Below are positions 13,056 through 22,600 of a DNA stretch of 64,000 bases, piece after piece. The translations under genes were made by a program, and so were the position numbers. This DNA comes from Tolypeutes matacus. Its lineage: Eukaryota; Chordata; Mammalia; Cingulata; Chlamyphoridae. Location: contig JAKSZT010000116.1 of the NCBI GenBank assembly GCA_026826555.1, forward strand, positions 2,657,305 through 2,721,304, in the 5' to 3' direction. The notes under the pieces are model-generated. The model was not told the origin of the DNA. It did not search any database and saw only the letters and a program-made list of their open reading frames with translations. How positions within the stretch are numbered: position 1 is the first letter of the stretch; each line of letters begins with the position of its first letter.

Positions 13056-14217
13056 ACAGTACCAAAACCCAGAAGAGAAAACGGAGTTTTAGGGTCCAAA
13101 AGGTGACAAAGAGTGACTCAAATGTTTACAAGATATCATGGGGGAGAGGAATGGTTCCTAAAAGACAAGGACCTAATCCATCAAGCAGAGTGTACCACCC
13201 TCCATTCTATGCCCACCTGATTATAACCTCCAACAATCAAGAAACACAAAAGGAAGACAAGTTTAGAGAAATAGGTAAATCCTAGGCTTCATATTAGTCT
13301 CTCACTACCCTCTTTCTCTTAATTTATATTTTTAGTGATGCATATCATTCATACATGAACATACATAATCATGAAATCTAGAGCAGAAATCACAACCTTA
13401 GAAAATAAAGGGGCATAACACCTTACAATGTTCCCATCTCGAGCAGAAACTTGAATTGTAGTTCATTTTAAAAAGTGGCCAGAGCATTTCTTAAGCACAA
13501 CTAATAATGATTTCCATGGCTCAAATTAGGTGTACAATTTCTGATATCCCAACGATTTTTAAATCAAATCTCTTTTATTGAGAAATAGAAAATCAATATC
13601 TTTTTTATCCAATGTGTTCATTCCCTGGTCTTTGGTATATTTACAGTGGTGTGCATTCAACTCCCCAAACATTATTAATCTTTTTCAATAACTATTTTAT
13701 ATTTATAATAAATAAAGAAACACCAGAAGAATAAAGAAGAAATTATTCACCTCTCAATCCATTTGTTGACACTGACATACATAGGTGTTTTTCTGGCTTT
13801 CCTTGAACAACTTATTTTCTTTATCTATCAGTTTTATTGATATGTGATCCCATACTACATCTTGTGGTAAAAGTGAACAATGAATGGCTTTTTAAAAGCT
13901 TTTGAAAAGGTCTTTATTTTAAAATTATTAACTGAAACGTTTATTAGATTGAAAGAAAATGTTAATTTAAAAATTGAGTGTACGAAAATCAATAATTTTG
14001 CAGGTATCTTTTCCATGATTTCACAATTGTTTACTGAATGTTTAGAAGGCTCTGGAGTACAAATAGTTCCCTGTCTCCAAATTTCTCCTTTGGCTTATGA
14101 AGTACCTTACAAACTCCTAGAAGAGAAAAAGGGATTTGTAGGGTCCACAAGGTGAAAAAGAGTGACTCAAATGTTTACAAGATATCATGGGGGAGAGGAA
14201 TGGTTCACAATAGTCAA
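13056..14217 (+). repeat. Satellite-1 unit with an internal deletion of about 200 bp
   Basis: The step between anchors here is 1047 bp instead of about 1250. At about 14,055 the sequence jumps from 'gaaggctctgga' to 'gtacaaatagttccc'. The missing stretch is the part that in other units holds 'ttttgtttcaaggaaacc' through 'ggaactcagag'. The unit then continues normally to 14,217, where an L1-like insertion splits it. Confidence 0.8.
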
Positions 14218-15498
14218 AGAAGTAGAGTAGGTAATGTGAATTTAAGGTTTGTTTGGTATATAATTTTTACTTAGGATAAGTAACATAACATTGTGAATGT
14301 AATTAGAACAAAGGCATGTTATTTGAAGGTGATTAAAAAACAGCTTTTCAAAAAACTTGGTAGATGCAAAGTATAGATCTCAGTTAATAGTATCATTATA
14401 ATAGCATTGTTGCATCAATTGCAACAAAATAATAACACTAATAATATGGAAAATTGCATATATTAATGGGGCATATGAGAACACTGTATTTTCTGAATGA
14501 TTAATCTGTAAACCTATAACTTCTCTAAAAATGTAAAAAAAAGAACTCTGCTATTTTTAATGGTCATAGGCAATTAATCAATTAATATATGTGATGGGTG
14601 TTACAATAGGTTGGACATAGGGTATTTAGTATAATAGATGAGTTTCTTGTGAATATGAAGATGAAAAGAATATTGCAAGGACAATTAAGCTTGAGTCAGG
14701 CAAAGATTCAGGGGAAGAAATATCCATCTTATATCAGTCCATTTTATTCATTTATGAACATGCCTGGTCAACCTCATAGGGCTGGCTACAATCGCTGAAG
14801 TGAAGTTTTACAATCTTTAAATTTACTAATCTAAAGTTAAAAGTGAGTGAATAGGATGTTAATGAACAGCCTTTCTCCAAATTTTCCTTATTTTCCAGAA
14901 CTGCTTAGTTATTCATCAAGATCAAGGGATCTTAAACTCTTTACCTCTAATTCCACACAATACACATCAACTATATGTATATGAGAAAATACATTTAAAA
15001 TATCATTCTATAAACTATATTTTAGATTCTGACAGTAGGTTTGCTAATTCTAGTTGTTTCAAATCAGTGAGAACATAGAATATTTGTTATTTTTTGTCTG
15101 ATTAATTTCACTTAATATGTCCAGGGGACAGATGGGCATAAGGATTGGGAATTTAAGGTTTAAAATGTACAGGGTTCCTATTTTCAGTGATAAAAATATT
15201 TTGGTAATGGATGGTGGTGATGGTACCCTAGCATTGTGAATGTAATTAACAGCCCTAAAGAAAACATATGAAGGTAATTAAAATGAGAAATGTTTGTATA
15301 TATGGTTACAGAGTAAAAAATGAATCATGAATCATGGTTTTTTAGTACAATTATAAAAATGTACTATCATCAACTGTAACAAATATTCCACACCGTTACA
15401 GGATGTTAATAGGGTGGCATAGATGAATCCAATAATTTATGTATAATTGTTTTGTAAACCCACAAAAAATAAAAATAAAAATATCATTTGGAAAAAAA
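14218..15498 (+). mobile_element. L1-like retroposon fragment with two 3'-end modules
   Basis: About 1.28 kb of non-satellite sequence lies between the two halves of one unit. The short duplication 'agtcaa' flanks it at 14,212-14,217 and 15,499-15,504, and it ends in A-rich sequence ('aaaaataaaaataaaaat' and a final A run up to 15,498). Two segments inside resemble each other: about 14,230-14,560 and about 15,150-15,490. Both contain 'gaatttaaggttt', 'cattgtgaatgtaatta' and a terminal 'tctgtaaacc' or 'ttgtaaaccc' followed by A-rich DNA. That pattern is familiar from L1 3' untranslated regions, but no coding domain is present, so the family is inferred. It could be one element with a duplicated 3' module or two nested insertions. 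Confidence 0.65.
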
Positions 15499-16242
15499 AG
15501 TCAAGGAACTAATTCCATCAAGCAGAGTGTACCATCCTCTATTATATGCACACATTATTATAGCCTACAACAATGAAGAAACAGCAAAGGAAGACCACTT
15601 TAGAGAAATAGGTAATTCCAAAGCTTCATATTTGTCTCTCACCACCCTTTCTCTTAATATATATATTTTAGTGATGCATATCTTTCATACATGAACATAT
15701 ATAATCTTGAAGTCTAGAGCAGAAATCAAAACCTTAGAAAATGAAAGGCATAACCCCTTAAAATGGTCCCATCTCCAGCAGAAATTTGAATTTTGATTCA
15801 TTTTCAAAAATTTGCAAGAGCATTTCTGAAACATAACTAATAACTATTATCCATGGCTCATCTTGAGTGTACAATCCCTGACATCCCCACGATTTTAAAA
15901 ACAAATCTATTTTATTGGGACACATTAAACCAATATCTTTTTTATCCAATGTGTACATTCCCTTGTCCTTGGTATAGTCACAATGGTTTTCATTCATCTT
16001 TTCAATCATTATTAACCTTTTCAATAGCTCTGTAATAATTATAATAAATAAATAAAAACCAGAAAATTAAAGAAGAAATTATTCACCTCTCAATGCATTT
16101 ATTGACAATGACATGCAGAGGTGTTTTTCTAGCTGTCCTTGCACAAAGATTTTCTAATTATCTACCAATTTTATTGATATGTGATCCCATCCTACATAAT
16201 GTGGACAATGTGAACAATGAATGGCTTTTTAAAGGCTGTTGA
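15499..16242 (+). repeat. Satellite-1 unit remainder between two insertions
   Basis: The unit interrupted at 14,217 resumes with 'agtcaaggaactaatt' and runs normally to 'ggctttttaaaggctgttga', where the retrocopy is inserted. It continues again after 19,652. No other feature is seen here. Confidence 0.85.
16231..16242. repeat. Target-site duplication, left copy, of the retrocopy
   Basis: 'aaaggctgttga' is repeated at 19,641-19,652, directly after the poly(A) tail. The preceding bases are 'ttttt', so the cut site reads TT/AAAG, close to the L1 endonuclease preference. Confidence 0.9.
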
Positions 16243-16332
16243 GATTTTTGGTGCAGGCGTGAGACCGGGTGCAGACGACTCTTGACTGAGCTTCGACGCA
16301 TCAACGGGAGGACAGACTGACTGACTGACGAG

Positions 16333-16634
16333 ATGCCACTCTCCCACAGGCCTCCGCCTATTGCTCAGCAGCCGGCTCCAGAGCCCAAGTCTGATGGCGT
16401 TCTGGCAACGACTTTCAAGATTTTTCTCCTTTTTGCAGGACTTATGGTCAAAGTTCCTGTGAGGTTATATTTTTCCTGTAAATTATTCCTTTTCCAAAGT
16501 CTCATGTTAATGTCCCCTGAAGACAGAGCCTTTTATGCGACCATCGTCACAGGCTTCATGTGGTGCTGGCAATTTTTGTCTTCATAGTGTGGAAGGAGGG
16601 CTTGCCTCAGAGGTGGGAAAACAAAAACGATTAG
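16333..16634 (+). pseudogene. VMA21: VMA21-like V-ATPase assembly factor, frameshifted
   Basis: VMA21 is a small two-helix membrane protein of the endoplasmic reticulum that helps assemble the V0 sector of the vacuolar ATPase. From the ATG at 16,333 the frame reads a proline-rich N terminus, then a first hydrophobic helix (FKIFLLFAGLMVKVPVRLYF) and a loop ending in EDRAFYATIV, which aligns in order with VMA21. The second helix and C-terminal tail continue in another frame (HVVLAIFVFIVWKEG, stop TAG at 16,632-16,634). The shift falls at about 16,548-16,562; compared with VMA21 the likely cause is a loss of about 7 bp. In the first frame translation stops early, at 16,585-16,587. The N terminus differs strongly from VMA21 itself, which fits a long-diverged retrogene (the INPP5F_V2 first exon) rather than a direct copy of VMA21. 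Confidence 0.85.
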
Positions 16635-16963
16635 AGCAGCTTTTCCTTTGGAGCTGCAAACTCGGGGGTGGGGAAGTACTTAAAGGTGTTTTTTTTCTTC
16701 TTCGTATTAAACTTTTTTTTTTTTTAAGGGAAGGGTGGATAGGGGAATTCAGTATTTACTGCATCTGAGACTTCAGTAAAAATGGGGGTGGGTAGGGTGG
16801 GCTGACTTTTTTTGACCGCCTGTTACGTGCCAAGTGTTTTTCTTTAGGGACATAATGTCTTTGGCTGAGAATCATGTTTCATGTAAATATTAATGCTAAA
16901 ATGGGAAGTTAGGATGAAAGTAACACTAATTAGGAGTTGAATTTAATTATTTCCTACTAAAAG

Positions 16964-18535
16964 ATGTTTTGTGACGTAATTTTCATGGCCTGGCTCGAGC
17001 AACAGTATTCAGAGTGCAGCCTCATTGATGCTACTCACAGAGATGTGGATGTGCTGTTACTGCTTTCTAACTCTGCCTACTACATGGCCTATTATGATGA
17101 TGAAGTTGATAAAGTAAACCAGTATCAACGACTAAGTCTGGAAGACTTGGAAAAAATAGAAATAGGTCCTGAACCCACTCTTTTTGGTAAGCCAAAGTTC
17201 TCCTGCGTGCGATTGCACTACAAACATAAAGAAGCAAGTGGCTATTTCCACACACTGAGAGCTGTGATGTGTAATCCAGAAGAGGATGGAAAAGATACCC
17301 TTCAGTGCATTGCAGAGATGCTGCCGATTACCAAACAAGCCATGGGATTGGATGTACCTATAATTGAGAAAAAACTTGAGAGGAAGAGCAGTAAACCTCA
17401 TGAAGACATCATTGGTATTAGATCTCAAAACCAAGGCTCTTTGGCCCAAGGGAAGAATTTTTTAATGAGTAAATTTTCATCTCTAAATCAAAAAGTAAAA
17501 CAGACCAAATCAAATGTAAACATTGGCAATCTATGAAAGCTAGGAAAGTTTACAAAACCTGAAATGAAAGTTAACTTTCTAAAACCAAAATTAAAAGTAA
17601 ACCTTTGGAAGTCAGATAGTAGTCTTGAAACCATGGAAAATACAGGTGTGATGGATAGCAAGGACCAGGCAGAATCTGAAGGGGAAATATCTTCAGATGA
17701 TGACTCATACCACTCTGATGAATTCCTTACAAATTCCAAGTGTGATGAAGACAGGCAGCTAGCTAATTCTTTAGAGAATGTAGGGCCAATAGACTATGTT
17801 CTTCCTAGTTGTAGTATTATTGCTTCAGCACCTCGATTAGGCAGTCGATCCCAGTCCATAAGCAGTGTTGACATTAGCGTTCATGTTCCTTCTGAGATTA
17901 CTATCGATCATGGAAGTGGGCTTGGAAAAGGCCATGAGTCTCCTTTGAAGAAAAGTCCATCTGCCGACAACATACACATATTGACTGGCTTTGCCAAGCC
18001 TGTGGATATTTACTGCCACAGATTTGTGCAAGATGCACAAAGCAAAATGACCCAGACTTCAGAGACCAGGTCTGTTTTTCAGCAGGCTGCTGAGGAAAGA
18101 AATCAAATGACCAATCAAGTTTCTAATGAAGAAACCCAATCTGAAACAGGACAGACACCTTCTCGGCCATCTCAGTTAGATGTGTCTTTTTCTGTGACAG
18201 GCCCACAGTTTTTGTCAGTTGAACCAGTGCATTCAGTTGTATCTCAAAAGAGCCCAGGCTCTGGATCTAGCGTGCTTGAACTTGACACGGGGCTTCATGT
18301 AACTCCTTCTTCTTCAGAAAGCAGTAGCAGCAGAGCAGTCTCTCCCTTTGCAAAGATTCTAAGTTCCATGGTTCAGGTTGCTAATATTACCCAAGCTGGA
18401 TTAACTCATGGAATCAACTTTGCAGTGGCAAAAGTTCAAAAGAGTCCTGAAGAACCTGAAGTGGTTAATGAAGTCCAGCAAAATGAACTTAAAAACATGT
18501 TTACACAATGCCAGACCTGAATAATTCAGATTTAG
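16964..18535 (+). pseudogene. INPP5F: INPP5F (SAC2) 3' coding part, hSac2 domain and C-terminal tail, two nonsense changes
   Basis: INPP5F/SAC2 is an inositol 4-phosphatase of endosomes. The catalytic Sac domain lies upstream of this part and is absent. What is copied is the hSac2 homology domain (about 16,990-17,460, with motifs such as SNSAYYMAYYDDEVDKVNQY and GPEPTLFGKPKFSC) and the serine-rich C-terminal tail ending QCQT. One frame stays open apart from two stops. TGA at 17,534-17,536 replaces the arginine codon of the conserved NIGNLRKLG stretch, and TGA at 18,518-18,520 replaces the arginine of the terminal RIIQI; the ancestral stop TAG follows at 18,533-18,535. Both are CGA-to-TGA changes, the commonest CpG decay. 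There are no indels that shift the frame over about 520 codons, so the copy is fairly young or decays slowly. Identification is by residue recall and is very strong. Confidence 0.94.
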
Positions 18536-19633
18536 TTTTTAGCCACAAAGATTCCTTGTGTGGTTTTTAACCCAAAAGGAGGTGTCTCATATATTAGCCT
18601 CTTGAACTTGTACTGTCTTTGAATCTAGGGATTCACAAATTCTAATTATGTTTATTGGAAAAGGTTTTAAAGGGAGTCTGAACCTGAGCAGATTTCCAAA
18701 TTTGAGAGCCAAGACCACAGAAGTGTATCATCTTAGAATGTGTAGACTTAGTAGCTGATATACTTCAAAGCAATTGAAAAGAAATCAGGAATAAGACACT
18801 TTGGACCATTACCTGAACATTTTTGGAGGTGGGTAGGCAGAGTATAAGAAGTAGACACATAAAGGGCATGGACACATGTAGGGGATTAGTGATTTCAACA
18901 ATTTGTTTTGTTAGTTTCTTTTTGTGAAGAGTGCCTCTACAAGGTAAATAGTCAGTTTTTAGTGACTTTAAAGTGTATTTAGTATGGTTTAGTTTGGGTA
19001 GTTTAACCATTCCCTATGAATTTGAAGGTTATTGACAGTACGGTCAAGAAATGTGTGTCCATTTGATCCTAATTTTACCTTTTGCAAATTAAACAAATTT
19101 AAAATATTCTGCCATCTTGTATACCCCACAGTCTGGAAGCATTAAGACTTGTCAGTCGTAAAGCAAATCTGAGTACATCGGATGTGTATACTGGCACCTA
19201 TTAAATTTTAATCCTGCTGTTTTCAGGAAGGTAAGAATATATGTATATTGACTACTTGTAATTATAGGAGGAAATCTTCAAATTTTAAATTTTTTCCAGG
19301 AGGGCACTAGACATTTTATGTAGACTATCACATCTATAGAAGATTTAGTCTGAAGGACAGTTCTGCTAAAACTGGTTTTATGGCTATAACCCTGACCACA
19401 AAGAACCAGTCCCTATTCTGTGAAATCCATACAGTACATTGTATTCCAAATAAGTATTGGTTTGTTTGCTATATTTAGAGCCTTACTCTGCTGATGTGAT
19501 TCTCAGCTGAACATTATGTCTGTTGTAACTTTGATAAGCGTTTCTACTTTTGTTATTTATTAGTGGTATCTTTTTTTTTGAAGTGTCAAATCTTGTGAAT
19601 TTAAAATAAAATACCACTGCAGTTTAAAATGTC
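18536..19633 (+). pseudogene. INPP5F: INPP5F-type 3' untranslated region of the retrocopy
   Basis: About 1.1 kb without an open frame follows the ancestral stop codon and leads to AATAAA (19,605-19,610) and a tail of about 10 A residues that starts 24 bases later. Position and polyadenylation pattern show that it is the 3' UTR of the copied mRNA. No other element was seen inside. Confidence 0.85.
19605..19610 (+). promoter_or_regulatory. Polyadenylation signal AATAAA of the copied mRNA
   Basis: A canonical hexamer sits 24 bases before the poly(A) tail at 19,634, the expected spacing, and confirms that the 3' end derives from a mature mRNA. Confidence 0.9.
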
Positions 19634-19640
19634 AAAAAAA

Positions 19641-19652
19641 AAAGGCTGTTGA
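19641..19652. repeat. Target-site duplication, right copy, of the retrocopy
   Basis: Exact repeat of 16,231-16,242. Its first A residues overlap the poly(A) tail. The satellite unit then continues with 'aaacatttttattttaaaa'. Confidence 0.9.
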
Positions 19653-22600
19653 AAACATTTTTATTTTAAAAATATGAACCTAAAGGATATTAGTTTGAAA
19701 GCAAATGTTAATTTTAAAAAGGAGTATAGGCAAATCAATAACTCAGAGGAGATCTTTTTACATGATTTCACGATTGTTTACTGAATGTCAAGAAGGACTC
19801 AGATTTTCTTCCAAGGAAACTATTCCTCATTTTCTGGACATCATTGAGCTGTTCTGTTCTTGAGTGCAGAGAGTTTGTGATGAAGGTATCCATATATAAA
19901 TACCTGCTCTAATGACTTATTGTAATTTTTTAGAAAGTATTGGAAATAAAGTCAATCTCATTCTTACAAAGAAACAGAATCCACATATATATAAATTAAA
20001 ACCCAGGAACTCAGAGTACAAATATTTCTCAGCCTCCAAATTTCTCCTATGACTTATGAAGGACCTTGCCACCACCCAGAAGAGGAAAAGGGACTTGTAG
20101 GGTCCACAAGGTGACAAAGAGTGGCTCAAATGTTTACAAGATATCATGGGGGAGAGGAATGGTTCACAAGTGTCAAGGACCTAATACATCAAGCAGAGTG
20201 TACAGCCCTCCATTCTATGCATGAGTGATTATTGCCTCCAACAATGAAGATAAACAAAAGCAAGACCACTTTAGAGAAATATATAAACCCAAAGCTTCAT
20301 ATTTGTCTCTCACCACCCTCTTTCTCTTAATATATATTTTTAATGAAACATATCAGTCATACAGGAACATACAAAAACTTGAACTCTAGAGCAGAAATCA
20401 CGACCTTAGAAAATAAAGCAGCATTACACCTACAGTAGTCCCATCTCCAGCAGAATATTGAATTGTGATTCATTTTCAAATATTATCCAAAGCATTTCTG
20501 AAACATGACTAATAACTATTATCCATAGCTCAACTTGTGTATACAATTCTTGAAAAAAACAAGATTTTAAAAATCAATCTGTTTTATAGAGATATCTTAA
20601 GCAAATATCTTTTTTATCCAATGTGTACATATCCTGTTCCTTGGTATATTCACAGTTGTGTGCATTCATCTTTCTTCAATTAAACTTTTCAATAGTTCTA
20701 TAATAATTATAATAAATAAAGAAAAAGAAGAATACAGAAGAAATTTCTCACCTCTCAATCCATTAGTTGACACTGACATGCGTGGGTCTTTTTCTGGGTG
20801 TCCTTGAACAAATTTTATTGCTTATATGTCAGTTTTACTGATATGTGATCTGATACTACATCATGAGGAAAAAGTGAACAATCAATGGCTTTTTAAAAAG
20901 CTGTTGAAAAGGTCTTTATTTTAAAATTATGAACATAAATGGATTTTAGATTGAAAGAGATGTTAATTTTAAAAGGGAGGGTAAATAAATCGATAATTCA
21001 GATGAGATCTTTTTCCATGATTTCATGATTGTTTACTGAAAGTTTAGAAGGCTCCAGATTTTATTTGAATGAGACCATTCCTGATTTTCTGGACATCATT
21101 GGGCTGCTCTCAGTGCAGAGAGATTGTGATGCAGATATCCATATATAAATACCTGCTCTTGTGACATATTGTAATTTTTTAAAATTATTGGAAATAAAAT
21201 CAAACTCATTATTGCAAAGAAACAGAATCCACGTATACCCAAATGAAAACATAGGAACTAAGAGTACAAAGAGCTTCCAGCCTCCAAATTTCTCCTATGG
21301 TTTATGAAGGACCTTTCCAACACCCAGAAGTGACAAAGGGAGTTGTAGAGTCCTGAAGGTGACAAAGAGTGACTCAAATGTTTACAAGATATCTTGGGAG
21401 AGTGGAATGGTTCATACAATCAAGGACATAATCCATCAGGCATTGTATACTGCCCTCCATTCTATGCACGCGTGATTATTGCCTCCAATAATAAATAAAC
21501 ACAAATGAAGACACGTTAGAGAAATAGGTAATTCCACAGCTTCATATTTGTCTCTGACTACCCTTTTTCTCTTAATATATTTTATTGCTGCATAACAGTC
21601 ATACATGAACCTACATAAAATTGAAGTCTAGAGGAGTAATCACAACCTTAGAATATAAAGGTGCATAACCTTGCAACACACCCATACACACATCTCCAGC
21701 AGAAAATTGAATTGTGACTCATTTTCAAAATTTGGTCAGTGCATTTCTGAAACATGACTAATAATTATCCATGGCTCAACTAGGGTGTGCAATTCTGACA
21801 TCCCCACCATTTTTTAAAAAAATCTTTTTTTATTGAGACATACTGAACCAATATCTATTTTATATAATGGATACATTCCCTGGTCCATGGTATATTTACA
21901 GTGGTGTATATTTATTACTTCAATCTTTATTAAACTTCTTCAATAGCTCTATAATAATTATAATAAATAAAGAAAAACCATAAGAATAAATAAGAAATTA
22001 TTCACCTCTCATTCCATTTGTTGACACTGACATACAAAGGTGTTTTCCTGGCTCACCTTGAACAATATTTTTTTGTTTATCTATCAGGTTTATTGATATG
22101 TGATCGCATACTACCTTATGTGGACAATGTGAACAATGAATGGCTTTTTTTAAAGCTGTTGAAAAGGTCCTGCTTTTAAAATTAGGAACTGAAATGGATA
22201 TTAGATTGAAAGAATTTGTAAATTTTAAAAGGGAATATAGGTAAATCGATAATTCTGAGGAGATCTTTTGCCATGATTTCACGATTGTTTACTGAATTTT
22301 AGGAAGGCCCAGATTTTGTTTCAAGGAAACCATTACTGCTTTTCTGGACATCATTGGGCTGTTCTTGAATGCAGAGAGATTGTAATGCAGGGATCCAAAT
22401 ATAAATACCTGCTCTTATGACATATTGCAATTTTTTAGAATGTATTGGAAATAAAATCAACTCATTCTTACAAAGAAACAGAAGCTACATACAGACAAAT
22501 AAAAACCAAGGAACCCAGTGTACATATAGCTGCCAGCCTCCATATTTCTACTATGGCTTATGAAGGACCTTGCCAACACCCAGAAGAGATAATGGGACTT

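Larger units (their letters stand above)
16243..19643 (+). pseudogene. INPP5F: Processed retrocopy of a chimeric VMA21-like/INPP5F transcript (INPP5F_V2 type)
   Basis: One intronless insertion carries, in order: a GC-rich 5' leader (16,243-16,332), a VMA21-like reading frame (16,333-16,634), about 330 bp of its trailing sequence, the 3' part of the INPP5F coding region (about 16,964-18,535), an INPP5F-like 3' UTR, an AATAAA signal (19,605-19,610) and a poly(A) tail (19,634-19,643). A single 12-bp duplication flanks the whole block (16,231-16,242 and 19,641-19,652), so both gene parts arrived in one event. INPP5F has a known variant, INPP5F_V2, that starts in an intronic, imprinted, retrogene-derived first exon and splices into the last INPP5F exons; as I recall its X-linked parent is VMA21. 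The structure here is what a copy of that spliced mRNA would give. The join between the two parts lies at about 16,960-17,000 but I cannot fix the splice point. Satellite DNA surrounds it and no promoter is evident, so I treat it as dead. Confidence 0.9.

Noticed and set aside
16243..19643. The VMA21-like and INPP5F parts as two separate insertions
   Set aside because: Only one pair of target duplications and one poly(A) tail are present, with no tail or duplication at the internal join.
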